Shown: positions 25,015-37,239 of the stretch, piece after piece | Numbering within the stretch: the first letter of the stretch is position 1 | Layout: each line of letters starts with the position of its first letter | Source of the DNA: Metaphire vulgaris | Taxonomy: Eukaryota > Annelida > Clitellata > Crassiclitellata > Megascolecidae | Assembly: GCA_018105865.1 (NCBI GenBank) | Contig: CM030867.1 | Coordinates: 6,248,369-6,312,368 of the forward strand | Length of the DNA stretch: 64,000 nucleotides | Direction of reading: 5' to 3' | Position numbers and translations under genes: made by a program | Notes under the pieces: model-generated | Seen by the model: only the letters and a program-made list of their open reading frames with translations | Told to the model about the DNA's origin: nothing | Databases searched by the model: none

Positions 25015-26519
25015 CTACAGGAAAATGAGAACATATTGATATGACATCTCTAATACACTGTTTCTCTGCAGTTTAATGGCAGATATTAGCGTTAGAAGTA
25101 ACCTAGTACAATAGTGGCGCTATGCCAAAATCTCTAGCTGTAGCTCTTTACCAATTGTAAATTGTTTTTTTAAAGTGTTACACAACATTAGGCTCAAACC
25201 CACCCACAAAACATATTGTAATGTTTTCAAGGACCTCACCCACCCACTTTCCAGCTATAAGCAAGTAATTATGTTATGGCCCCTAGTACTGCAACGCCAC
25301 CCAAGAGAAAAGTATTTGTCATTTTCGAGATGAATGGAGGCACGATCAGGAATTCAAATTATGAATTGCAACAGATAGTCGTGACCTGTCAATGGCAAGA
25401 TGCAAAACTCGCAGCTGTTAATTTTCAGTAAAATCGGAAGATCTAACTGCTGTTAAGAGCTCGTGGTAATAGGCCTAAACATTAGAAAAATTCTCAGTCA
25501 AACAATATCAGAAACATTGAAAAAGTTCTTTTCATTTACATGCTCAGCTAAAAAGGATCAGATTACTCTGCTCTGAATTAGTGCTAACATATCATTCATA
25601 GTTATTTATTGCAAGATTGTGATGCAAAATTAGCATGCTGAATATTTGAATTCAGATTCAAAAATAAGTAAACAGATTGCAAAAGTGAACAGAAGTGAAC
25701 CTTTAAAAGAAAGTAACAACTGCTTATAGTCAGACTTCAATTCCTTAGGAATATTTTAAACTTTTGAAAGTTGTAACATGAATTACTGAATAAATAACAT
25801 TTCTCTTTTGCATATTCTTCACATCATTGCATGTTCCATTCGGATTCTTGCAGATTTTCACATTTTCCAAGTGGACAAGTAACAATTGTATATCTTACAA
25901 AATATATTGAACTTCTAGAATATTTTGCTAAGGGTTATTTTGTTCACCATATATACAGTTGACTGTATGACTGTACAGCGCTTTTGGTTTTGATGGCCCT
26001 TCCAAATCGTCAAATAATAATAATAATAATATTGGTACTTATCTACCAGCATACAAATTTCCATAATCCAAAGTAAAAGTTGGCAACCCTAGTCACCACG
26101 AGAGCTATGAGAAGTGTCAATGCACACAATCAAGGGGCAAATTAAGATGGACAAGAACATACATCTTTCAGGCATCAGCAAAGAACGCCAGTCTTGTGTC
26201 AAGAGAAACTCGTGACTGGGCTTTAACTTTAGACCATTGCCATCAGTTATGATCAAGATCTCTCGTCCCTCCTGCCATCCTCCCCACAACGTTTTACCAA
26301 GACAGTTTTATTCTTTGTTCACCATGCATTATTACAGGCCTAAAGACCAAGGTAGAGGTTATACTATAACCAAGAAAGACAATTTAGATAACTTCAGCTC
26401 TAATTTTGTGACAAAATTAAGTCATATAAGTTTCTAAATCATAACAATCTGATAGCTCCCTTTAACAAAACACTGTGTGTGTCTTCGGTGATTTAAAACA
26501 GTCTGTAAGACATCGATGG
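25015..26519. other. 5' flank of the PHRF1/SCAF-like gene
   Basis: No upstream coding exon was recognised. Positions 25107-25290 match, in reverse complement, the left part of the element at 35432-35827 ('GAGCTACAGCTAGAGATTT' words shared), so this is a truncated copy. A short (AAT)n run lies at 26015-26033. Confidence 0.4.
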
Positions 26520-26527
26520 CAAAATTG

Positions 26528-26941
26528 TAGAGCTGTTACGGTTTCACCTCGTGCAACTTCAGTCGGTTTCGGTTTGGTTTTAACTGAAAAACCGCGGTTT
26601 CGGTTCGGTTCGTTTTTTTAACATCACTAGAATGCACAGTTTTAAGCGTTAAAAATAGAGAAAGCGTCTTTTTGTGTCATGTCTATGATGAGTCAGCAGC
26701 ACTGCCTATAAGAAGTGATGTACATTTTATGTAGTTTTATTTTTATGTAGCAATTATTGGCAATTGCATTAACTGAGAGAGAAGGTGACTTAAAGTCGTT
26801 CATAATCATGCATTGTATTTGCTATTTTCTACGAAAAATAACCGTCCAAATTTGCATGGTCAAAACCGCGGTTTCGGTTCGGTTCGGTTTTAACCGAAAA
26901 ACCGCGGTTTCGGTTCGGTTCGGTTAATCGTAACAGCACTA
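26528..26941. mobile_element. hAT-like element with CGGTTCGG iterations
   Basis: The ends are TAGAGCTGTTACGG and, inverted, TAGTGCTGTTACGAT. They are flanked by CAAAATTG (26520-26527) and CAAAACTG (26942-26949), a 7/8 match to a target duplication. Both arms consist of repeated CGGTTCGG/ACCGCGGTTT words that can pair with each other. A longer copy in opposite orientation lies at 43999-45344. There is no coding capacity. Confidence 0.8.
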
Positions 26942-27300
26942 CAAAACTGAACTCCGCTCTACACTGCACTGTGCATAAGGCCGATTGGACCGTTTGCAAA
27001 TCCAGTGATAACAGCAGAGGTCGAAATATATCTTACCTCAGATTTTCGCAAAATGCGTCACCAAAAATCTAACAAAAGCGAAGATTTAACAAAAACATAA
27101 GAAATTGGTCGTAAATACGATTTTAAATAATAATCTACATTAATTCGCAGCAAACAGAATTTTTAACAGAGACGGAAGTGCACATCAGAACTAGATTACA
27201 TATTACAAAAAGAGTTCCCATAGGCCACACAGCCATTAGCAGAAGTTGAAAACACTGCAGATTGCAAAGTCAACATTATTATTAATAATTTATTATTATT

Positions 27301-27305
27301 ATTAA

Positions 27306-27370
<65 letters not shown>

Positions 27371-27625
27371 CAGTAGTGTAGTAGTGGTGGTAGTGGCAGC
27401 AGTAGCAGTAGTAGTGGTGGTGGTAGCAGCAGTAGTGGTGGTAGTAGCAGTAGATACAGCAGCAGTGGTAGTAGTAGCAGTAGTAGCAGTAGTAGTGGTA
27501 GCAGTGGTTGGTGATTCTCTGATCTTCCGGATTGACCTGGCTCTAATTCTATTTGGATTTGGTGCGCCATCGGCTGATGCCCTGGGCATTATGATAGTAG
27601 GTTGATTGATTGATTGATTGATTGA

Positions 27626-27690
<65 letters not shown>

Positions 27691-27706
27691 ATAGTAATAG
27701 TAATAC

Positions 27707-27776
<70 letters not shown>
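27301..27776. repeat. Compound trinucleotide microsatellites
   Basis: (TAG)n at 27301-27370, a degenerate TAG/CAG/TGG tract to about 27510, (GATT)n at 27603-27627, (TAG)n at 27628-27690 and (AAT)n at 27713-27776. The long poly-Tyr, poly-Val, poly-Ile and poly-Thr open frames here are artefacts of these repeats. Confidence 0.9.
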
Positions 27777-27778
<2 letters not shown>

Positions 27779-28147
27779 ACTTTTATAGCATCATTCTAAT
27801 ACCCTGAAGGTAGTGTAAAACACAGACCTCTCTCAGCGACTTTTAAATCCTATATGATTGCTTGGATTGGCAGTGGACTGATCAGTGGAGTTACGGTACT
27901 TGATATATCAGTATTTCGGTATTAGACTAGATCTAGTAAGCACAGATCGTAAATCTGGATAGTCAGGACTGAGTAACGTAATTGATGGCTGAATTGTCAT
28001 TGATTTTCAGTTGGCAAAATATACCGGAAGTTTTATAAGTTCTAATAGTAGCATGTATGTGCTGGAAAAGAAATAAAGGAGTAATAGAATTATTTTGAAT
28101 ACATTAATGCTGTTTCCAAGGAGACAGCACGCATGGGATTTATATTA

Positions 28148-28564
28148 GGGGCTGTCATTAACTACGTCAACAATTTGGGGAGGAGGGGGTTTGAAAAAGT
28201 TTGACAGTTGTTGACAAGGGACTCGAGGGGAGGGGGTCAAGAGAGTTGACGTCAACAATTTCACTTTTTACAAATAATCAAAAAATAGGAAATTTCATGG
28301 AATACTACTTATTACAATGGAAAAAAGCATGGCCAAAAAGGTCATCACCGCCACATTTTGACACTCGATGAGCAAAACAGGGAAAAATGGTCATCACTGC
28401 AAAAAATAATAACCTTGTTATTGGGACCTGTCATTGATTTTGGAGGGGAGGGGTCAACAGTTTTTGACGTAATTATAGGGGTTAACTGAAAGTTGACAGT
28501 TGTTGACAAGGGGAGGGGTAAAAAAATTGCCCAAAAATTGTTGACATAACTAATGGACAGCCCC
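28148..28564. mobile_element. Harbinger-like MITE, 417 bp
   Basis: The ends are GGGGCTGTCATTAACTACGT and, inverted, GGGGCTGTCCATTAGTTATG. TTA flanks both sides (28145-28147 and 28565-28567), the duplication typical of PIF/Harbinger. The interior repeats GTTGACAAC words and contains a GAGCAAAACAGGG...GGTCATCAC stretch resembling the shared module of other elements. Confidence 0.7.
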
Positions 28565-28567
28565 TTA

Positions 28568-31500
28568 CCGACATTCCAGATCGGAAAATTATATTGTGTA
28601 TTGCACTGTAGTGTGAAGGGGGGGTCCCAGGAATGAAAAAAAGAGAACCTGTGCACCACTCTATTGTCACTTAATTGAAGTTTTGAGTCAGAATCATGTC
28701 TGTGGTAATTCATAGGTTTAAAATTTAAATCCAAGAAATCAGTCCTTTTGCTCAATATGTGGGACAGGCATTTGAGAACAGATACAGGGTGTATATTATG
28801 AGTCTAGATCTCAAGCTGCTGTGATGCAGTCAACTGATCACACAAAAGCACACAGTGAATTCCAGAGTTTGGGCCTGGCCACTAGAATACTCGTTTACCT
28901 AGGGTAGGCAATTAAAATTTCAGATAGGATTTATTATAGCATTTAAATAAATTAAATACAATATACCGCAAGTGCAGTAGGTTGTCTGGTGTAGCAAAGG
29001 CTGTAGGAGACGCATGTTACCCAATTCCATCTGCAATGTGGCACATAATAATGACAGCATGCATATAAAACCATGTAATAATATGGAATAGTTCTGAACT
29101 TGGAACAGTTTGCGATACCTGTCTTTCTACTCAGTGACTTGCCTAGGCTTTGAAAGCAACTGCCTCCATCTGTTCGTTGAAAATTCTCCAGCAACATACT
29201 TATTTGTTCCAATTACCCACTACAGGTCATCAGGTTGTCGGGTCTGAACTTCTGAATTGAGGTTTGTTTCTTAGCGGCCAAGATATGGTGTGCCATTGGT
29301 TGATTCTCATGTGCTTTTTGGAGTGACAGTAGAGAACTGATGTTTGGATTGAATTCTACATATTTTAGGTCCACTGATAGTAGGTATCGAGAAATCACTT
29401 AACCCCTTAACTGGGGATCCCGGATATATCCGTCCATTTTACATTGAGTTACAGTTAAATACACGGTTAAGGGGTTAATAATGGCAGTAAAGTATGTAAT
29501 CAAGAGCAGCTTTAAATGTATCCAACACTTGAATGGAATAATTACAACTGCCAACTTTTATCACCGTGTCTTTTCAACATTAGAAATCAAAGGGCTTCTA
29601 AACAGACTAAATTCAAATCATGATGAATTTATCCCAGGACAAATATATTATCTCTCAACAAATTATCATTGACAAAAGAGAAATCAGAAAACACACACGT
29701 GGGTAATAAGTTAACATATCAGGAAGAAATGATGATTAGATAAGTCTAATAATATAACAGGAAAGTTAGATACATGAATAAAAATCAGCAAATGTCACTC
29801 TCTCTGCCTCTCTATTACAACGGATGGCAACATTTCAAATAGTATGATAAACATGCCTTTATTCCACTGGAGAGCTGGAAATGTACACACAAATATAACA
29901 ATATCAGCACTTTGTCATCATACACTTTAGCACATGCATATAACATGCACATAATGCACAATTTTACAAGCTGCACACTATACATGGGGAACAGAACTCA
30001 ACATTTTAATAATGCTCAAATATGCCAAACTTATATAATACAAACTGTATTAAGACAATCAGACGTTGCTCTTTGCTGTTTTTCTTTGATGTTAATTAAC
30101 AAATGTAAAAAAATTGACTAAGTCAAAAAATGTGATTTAAAATAAATGGCAACAATGATGCTTCGGAATATCATAAAATGTGCTTATAAGCACATAAACT
30201 GACAGGCTGACAAAATAGTCGGAGGAATCATTATCTCAAACAATAACTATTTTAATCATCAAAGCCTTGAAAATACTCCTCCCAGATTTTAAGCACCCAA
30301 ACCACTTAGAATTGTCTGTCATTCTCAAAATGAACTACACCAGCTCATTAAAATTTTATCAGCAAGCTCAGAAATAAATTGACAACTATACAGCACTGAA
30401 GAATTTCAAAAGCCAGCATCTGGTTTTTTAACAAGCAAGATAAATGAATGCCAAAAATTAGTAAAGATGCTCCACAGTACAAGCATAGTGATCTAGTTTG
30501 GCCAAATCACTATTTACAACACAGATTGCTATTACTTATTACAAAATCATTGTGATTCGCTACTATGCTACCATTACTTTATAAGCACAAGCGGCACTAG
30601 CACACACTGAGAGAGAAAGAATAAATTAATGTAGAACATAGAAAACTGTCTTATGCTACATCAATTGACTAAATACATCCACATATACTCAGCAATGCAG
30701 ACCAACCAAGGTCAATTAAAATATAAAAATCAACATCTATATAACAAACTTAAGTAAACAAAATAATTGGTATCTGTTCAAAATCCAACAGGTATAAATG
30801 TTTGCAGATTTTAGCCACAAATTTATATTTATTAAAAGTAGCATTTGGAAATCATTGAATTACTAGAAGCTCTATAGTCAACGTGTTTGGTTAAATGATT
30901 AGCACAATCCATAGCAAAATAACAATCCCTAAAATAAAAAAATCTGCTCCAAATAGCAATTACAACACCAACTAAGCAATCCTGATTACAAGTTGCCTTT
31001 GTGTTCTGAACAGCTAGTTTATTATAAAAGTCAGTATCATGCCCAACTTCTGTTAGCAATAAACAGATAAAGGATCACAAATCACAAAATGTTTCAAATT
31101 CACTTCAAAATCCCTGTCAAACTTGTTGAATTTAAACTTTAAAAAATAAATTCATGTTTTGCAAGACAAAGATTTATAGTTAAGTTTTGTGCTCATCATC
31201 CATGATAAACTATTCTGAATGTGGTAAAATGTTTACCCAGTTTCAACAACAAAACACTTTTATTATCATTTACAGCTAAGTAAATTCACTAATACTGAAA
31301 TAAAAGGACGACAGCAGATAAAATGGAATTAAGTAAATTTAAATAGCATAATTATACAGCAGCAGTAAAACTGCATTATTCTACCATGGACAGTCTATAA
31401 TTAGAGGCTAATTAGAAAACTTCAACTCATAAATGAAAAAGCATTCCATGGAATCATTTTCCTTTGCAATAAGCCACAAAGCAATGGTCACGCTATTCAA

Positions 31501-31625
31501 ACAAACTAAAAATTCAAACTTAAGTCAAGACCAGAAAAGCAGCTTCCATGATTAAAGCCAAAACAAAGAGTAATACAAAATATTGCAATGTTAAACTGAA
31601 GCCACACCACCACTTTCCTATAGAA
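28568..31625. other. Intergenic DNA without recognised gene
   Basis: AT-rich sequence between the two minus-strand genes. Apart from the tiny TTAA-flanked palindrome at 29403-29474, I saw no exon, RNA gene or element with supported ends. Confidence 0.4.
29403..29474. mobile_element. PiggyBac-like micro-MITE, 72 bp
   Basis: TTAA on both sides (29399-29402 and 29475-29478) with ends CCCCTTAACTG and, inverted, CCCCTTAACCG. It is a very short hairpin-like element of the same type as those at 17059 and 38449. Confidence 0.55.
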
Positions 31626-31953
31626 CAGTGGTTCTCAAACTTTTTAGGATTGTTTGCGTGGTGGCCCCTTAGAAATTTTTTTTGATGGCTCGCGCACCCT
31701 ACAAAATCTGAATTTTAAATTAACTATAATTAACACATAGGCTACTTGTTTTGCCAAACAATTACTGGTATTTAATCAGAAAATTGCAAACCTTAGTAAT
31801 GAAATTTGAATTCAAATGAACTCAGCAAACATCAGTGTGCCTTGTGTTCTGAGGAGCTGATGAGGCATCTTGAGAAAGTAACCCCTTCATGGTCCCCCTG
31901 AAACTGCTTGGCGTCCCCATAGTGGACTGTGGACCCCAGTTTGAGAACTGCAG
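31626..31953. mobile_element. hAT MITE, 328 bp
   Basis: The left end is CAGTGGTTCTCAAACT and the right end, inverted, is CTGCAGTTCTCAAACT. The exact 8-bp duplication CTATAGAA lies at 31618-31625 and 31954-31961. The 'CAGNGGTTCTCAAACT' terminus is the common hAT form. Non-autonomous. Confidence 0.85.
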
Positions 31954-32207
31954 CTATAGAAGGACATAAACTCAGCCTGTCATACTGTAGACCATGACAC
32001 ACATTGGAACTGCTACAATTTCGACTAGCGTTCACGCAGCCCACCTGTGGACGAGTCACCACAATAATCTGAACGTTACTTACTTACTTACTTAGCGCGA
32101 GAGGCGTACAAACGTTCAATGAGAGATATGGCAACGCTTAAAAAACTATTTGTGAGTTTCACGTTCAATTCACAATGCACTGACAATGAAATCAGTCAAA
32201 AATTATA

Positions 32208-32439
32208 TCACAGTTCATCTGCACAAGTTGCAGCCTCAAAGACACCACAGGAAAACACAGATTCAGTCTTACAGTCACCAATGACTTTGCTTTCATGCTG
32301 TGAACTGTCAACAGTCTGACAATTATCTGAATCCAAATTATTTGCCTGTTCTTTTGGAAAAGAAGTTGCATTGATGGCTTCAAAATTGCATTCAACATCC
32401 ACGATCTTCTGATTCTCAACTTCTTCAAATGACTTATTC
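32208..32439 (-). CDS. Possible terminal exon of a minus-strand gene
   Basis: A good acceptor (TTTTAATTGCAG|G, phase 2) opens a 76-residue acidic frame ('NKSFEEVENQKIVDVE') ending at TGA 32208-32210. Its composition resembles the gene at 37240-45931, but the phases do not join directly to that gene's last exon (phase 1). A missing intermediate exon would be required. It could equally be a chance frame. Confidence 0.3.
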
Positions 32440-32602
32440 CTGCAATTAAAAGCAACTAGCAATCATAAATTTGCAAATGACTATCGGTTTAAGTCCAAAC
32501 CACCCAAATGGTAAAGGAAGAATTGAATGAACCAATACAATGACAATTTATCGTTTGTCTTCAATATCTCAAAATTCTCATAGCCTAAAGTCCAATTATA
32601 TA

Positions 32603-33370
32603 CGAGGTTTGTTCCATAAATAAGTTACAAAATGATGCAGTTTAGTTAGTTTTTACAATGAAAGAAATCTGAAATATATGTTTTGAAGACAATTTTATTT
32701 GGAACAACCTCAACGTTTAAAGTTTATAATGACGTCACAGTGATGTCATCTGCAAACATTGAGTATGGCGATGTTGCCATTAAATGCATCTCACGAGGAA
32801 CAACATGCAGTTATTAATTTTTTTGATGGGCTAAGGGACTTAACGCAAATGCCATTCACTCTGAAATGTGCCCAATATATGGTCCCATGAAGAAATGTTG
32901 GGTGGCCAGAAATTTGCCTCAGATGCAGAGGTGCAAAGGCCGCTAGTCAGTGGCTCAAGGTGCAGCCGGTGTCGCTTTTTGCAGCGAGCATTGAGAAACT
33001 TGTTGCTCAGTGGGACAGATATTTAAATGAGCAAGGCGAATATGGGTAAGTCAAAAAATGAAACAGAAATTTCAAAATTTACATCTAAAACATTTACCCA
33101 TATTTGTACATCTTTTCACTGATTCGTTAGATGTTCATTAGATGAAAATGCTAAATGCAACATTAGTGACGGAAAACATTGTTGGGTAAAATAATTCACA
33201 GACTCACTGTATATGTGCATGTAATGTCATACAAATGATGTCATAGTTACGAAACAACAATATTTCTGTTCATCATTAAATTCTGCACAAAACGTATATT
33301 TTGGATTTGTTTCATTGTAAAAACTAACTAAACTGCATTGTTTTGTAACTTATTTATGGAACGACCCTCG
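32603..33370 (+). mobile_element. Mariner element with internally deleted transposase
   Basis: Inverted repeats of about 80 bp, beginning CGAGGTTTGTTCCATAAATA and, from the other side, CGAGGGTCGTTCCATAAATA, are flanked by TA (32601-32602 and 33371-33372). From ATG 32765 a frame gives 'EEQHAVINFFDGL'. After a frameshift it gives 'AIHSEMCPIYGPM', the helix-turn-helix start of mariner transposases. About 40 codons on it gives 'IEKLVAQWDRYLNEQGEYG', the usual C-terminus. The DDE catalytic centre between them is missing. Confidence 0.75.
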
Positions 33371-33372
33371 TA

Positions 33373-34559
33373 CTAGAGCAATTCCTTCCAAAAATACGTT
33401 TGGTATACACAGTAGTTTCATATTCTTTATCATTAGTCAGAAAATATTTAGATTATAAATAAATGTTCATTCTACACTTTTACTAAAGCACTGAAGCTCT
33501 CATACCTCACCATAAACAGTTGGAGCAAAAAAAAATTACAATTCCATAAAAGTGAAAAGTTAATTATTAAAAAGAAATTTTCACTTCCATCGTCAAAGCA
33601 AATCTCACTCAAAGGCCGAACAGTGTGTGTTCATTTGTTGTGTGTCAAATTAACCAAGTGCTAAAATTTCCTTCTGTAAAAATATTTCATATAATCACCT
33701 AAATTTATCATATACTTAAAGTCATAGCATCTCCTCTACTACAGTAAGTGACAGCGGTTTTATTTAGCTGAACTCGTTCTCAGTAAATAATGAAGGAAAC
33801 TGAAGGACAACCTCAATGGATTCTGACTGTTGCTGGTAAAGTTGGTTTGTGATGAAATCTCTTTATGTAGCTGCGACAAAAGACTGCGACTTAGAGAAAC
33901 AGTCATCGGAAAACAGACACTTGAATCTGAAAGTTATAAAACATAGAGCAACTGAGCTCAGTGGAAATTCTCAGCCGCACACAAAGAAATTGAGTCTTTA
34001 TTATTAGATTGACAAAATGCAAGTGATTACAGAACACTGTCTCTTAGGCTCTTAGCTACGACATCTGTCACATTGCAACATCTCAAATACCTAAGCCAAG
34101 TTACAGAGAATACCGGTAAGCATTCACAGAAAACAGCACATATTCGCAAATTATGGGACCACTCGTACAATGAATGGAAAAACAAAATCAAGCAGAAAGG
34201 CTATGGCATAAGTCAGCCTATGTATTGGATATGCAGTTCATCATCTGTATGACTTCACTTGTCCTTCAGCAAGTCCCGTTTCTACCAACTCAGGCAGCTA
34301 TGAGATATCTGATGTACCCAAAGCCAAGGTCAATCATGTCCTTTGTATCCAGACAACTTTACCATGGCAATGCCATCTATATTGGTCTTCCAAAGCTGTC
34401 TAAATATCATCCAATTCATCCTAAATCATCCTCTCTGGTTGATTTCACACATTGAATTCAATGTTGAACATTCTCCATTGGTTACCTATTACGAGCAGGA
34501 TCCACTTTAAGAGGATATCCTCTCTCCTATTACCGAATCCATAAAATACCAGCCCCTCT
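33373..34559. other. Intergenic DNA without recognised gene
   Basis: No supported exon or element ends were found. Confidence 0.35.
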
Positions 34560-35000
34560 CTACAGTATATTCAGCACTTGATATGCTGCTCATGTGGATG
34601 GAGTCAGCTCATTCCAGAAAGAGGACCTGTCACTCCAAATGCTTTGCTGCTGGGTAATATCAGAGATTGATCTTAGGACATGAACCTTCCCACGACCAAT
34701 GGAGCAGAGCAGGCAAAATGTAGTGGGAAAAGGCCAAGTGAATAGTTTAGCGACATAAAAAGGCACCTGACCTTGAAATGCTGCAGAAGCAAGAATTATT
34801 TGTTTGAACTCAATTTGGTCAGAAATTGGAAGCCAATGCAAGGTGATCAGGATAAAATGTGATATCTTGGGAGTATTGAGAAACTTTTGCCACAAGACAA
34901 GCAACAGCATTTAGGACAAATTGCAACATAGAAAGCAGGCTTTGGGGTAGGCAAGATAAAGTGCATTGCAATAGTATAACCTAGTGGCAATTATCCTCAC
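34560..35000 (-). mobile_element. LINE 3' fragment (L2/CR1-like RT C-terminus)
   Basis: The minus strand encodes 'ISHFILITLHWLPISDQIEF' and 'WSDRSSFWNELTPS', matching the family order 'ITPxLxxLHWLPIxxRIxFK ... SLWNSLP'. The copy is decayed and 5'-truncated. Confidence 0.6.
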
Positions 35001-35431
35001 TTGTCTAGGCTAAAAGCAGGAAAAGGAAAGCCAAGCAAAATGCTCTTTGAATGACAAGTTACTGTTGATGTAAATGCCAAGATTCTTGACAAACTTTGAG
35101 AAAGTTAGATTAGGATCAGGATCAATAATTAATTGAAACTATTACAATTTCCATGGTTGAAATTACTGGAAATCAGTATTTGCCATTTTTCTGCTTGATA
35201 TTAATCTATTTGTGATAAAATGGTACATAAGCATAAGAACAGCAAGCGTACAAATGTCACTAACTATTGAACCAGCTAATTAAATGGCTGGCATAAAACT
35301 AGCTGAAAAATCTATCCAAGTTGGGCCACAATCCAGCATCTGCTTTTTTAAAATTTAAGAATGACTTTAATCTGTAAAATTTAACCCTAGTCCCTGGACA
35401 ACTTCTGGAATATTCACAGTAAAACTTGTTT

Positions 35432-35827
35432 GGGGCCATTGCACAATTACATAACACTGGAGGATGGGTGTGTGGGGTCCTTGAAAATGCTACGAAACGT
35501 TACATGGATGGGTGTGAGCTCAACGTTACGTAATGCTTTTAAAAACTGATTTATCAACACTATTAAAGAGCTACAGCTAGAGATTTGGGCATAGCAGCCA
35601 CTATTATATTATGTTACATTTAATGTTAATACATGCCATTGAAAAGCAGGGAGACAGTGCATTAATGACGTCATATCTACAGTATAATGAGTATATGCAT
35701 GTAGCATAGTATTGGCGGCATGTGTGTTACCTGTACTGCTGAAGTGGGTCTATTGAAATGCTACTAAATCATTATAGGGTGGGTCAGAAAGGCCATTTCC
35801 AGCACTACATAATTATGCAGTGGCCCC
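35432..35827. mobile_element. Unclassified MITE, 396 bp
   Basis: The ends are GGGGCCATTGCACAATTAC and, inverted, GGGGCCACTGCATAATTATG, with T-rich flanks giving no clear target duplication. A truncated reverse-oriented relative lies at about 25107-25290. Non-coding. Confidence 0.55.
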
Positions 35828-36695
35828 TTTTTAGCTCACATAAATAAATACAATATAATATTGAAAACCTTAAATGTCATTTTCATGATATATGAAGAAC
35901 TTATCCAGAACAGAATTTCAGGATAGGTCTGATAATTTGGGATATTAAATTTCAAAATCCAAAATGGCTAAAATTTTGGTAAAGAATTCATCAAAATTTG
36001 AAGAAAAAGAAACAATGTCCTACAACTGGAGTTCTTAGTCTAAGTCCACTGAAATTGACAGAGACCAAAATCTGCATTTTAACTCATGAAAATCTTCTAA
36101 CAAAAAACTCCAATCACTAACTGAATAAGGAATACATAAATAGCTGATGTGGACCACAGTGTTATTACAGAATCAGAGTCAGGGGCAGCAAGAACTTTCC
36201 ATGGGGCTGCATGCTGGCCAACTGTTGTGTATCCCTATTGTGGTCCAACGGCATAAGCCACTGTAGCAGCCTGGCTACCATTGGCTCGTGTCAGAAAATA
36301 GTAGTAAACATTTTAATGTAATGTCTTATAGAAAATATCATGAAAGGGAATATTTGGGAGAAAAAAGCGAATAATGAGTGAATATTTTCAATACATAAAA
36401 CTGCTGAAGTGGAAAATGAACATTTTAGACAAATAAAAGATATGATATCAAAGTGCATAAATTTTTACACAAATTAAGTTTCTGTTTTCTCATTAACTAT
36501 TTTATATTAAAATAGCAATTTATCAAAGCAATTACCAATAAATTATTTTTCTTTACCAGAATTTTAGTCAAAATGGTTTGGGAAGCTTTAGCTGAGCTGT
36601 AGTTTCTGGAGTCATTCAAAATTTTAATGTGATTTATTAATTTTAAAAGTCTTATATTCAATTAAACACAAGATCAAGTGAACATTGCAGAACTA

Positions 36696-37166
36696 CGGGT
36701 CAGGACAACTGGGTACCGCCGATTGGGCCCCAGACAACTGGGCCCGGCAACTGGGTAACGGGACATCTCGGCCCCGTACAATAGGGAGAGAAAGGTGTTG
36801 ATGAATGGTGTTGATGCATTTTTATATATGGGTTGAAGAAGACTTCCCGCAGTTATGTATTCACAGCTACAGGGATACAGTGAAGCCTCAGTTCTTTTTA
36901 AGTCCATATAAGCCCGTAGTAACTATACGCTGCGTTTACGATCAAAGAAATAGCACTTCCCATTAAGAATTTGTACTCAAATTGTAGCCGACGACAGGCT
37001 TAAAGAAGACCGCCCGAAGTTTTACAACAAACCCTCAGTTATTATTTGGCCTAAGTCCAGTTCGATGGTGCGGGGCCAAGATGTCCAGGGCCCAGATGTC
37101 CCGTTACCCAGTTGCCGGGCCCAGTTGTCCGGGGCCCAATCGGCGGTACCCAGTTGTCGTGGACCG
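36696..37166. mobile_element. Long-TIR MITE with 9-bp target duplication
   Basis: The ends are CGGGTCAGGACAACTGGG and, inverted, CGGTCCACGACAACTGGG. They belong to GC-rich inverted arms of about 80 bp built from ACAACTGGG, GCAACTGGG and GGGACATCT words. A perfect 9-bp duplication, GCAGAACTA, lies at 36687-36695 and 37167-37175. A 9-bp duplication with long arms fits a Mutator-like (MULE) origin better than hAT. The centre is AT-rich and non-coding. It is about 70 bp downstream of the 3' end of the 37240 gene. Confidence 0.8.
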
Positions 37167-37239
37167 GCAGAACTAACCTATGACAGCACATAAACATTAG
37201 ATTACAAACACAGGGACAGAAGAATGTTAACCTTATCCA

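Noticed and set aside
27301..27776. CRISPR-like array of regular repeats
   Set aside because: Repeats are 3-4 bp units without spacers in an animal genome; plain microsatellites.
27301..27807. Long open frames of Tyr, Val, Ile and Thr on both strands
   Set aside because: They are translations of TAG, AAT and related trinucleotide microsatellites; no splice sites or normal amino-acid composition.
28345..28755. 136-residue minus-strand open frame
   Set aside because: Mostly inside the TTA-flanked MITE 28148-28564; composition not protein-like.
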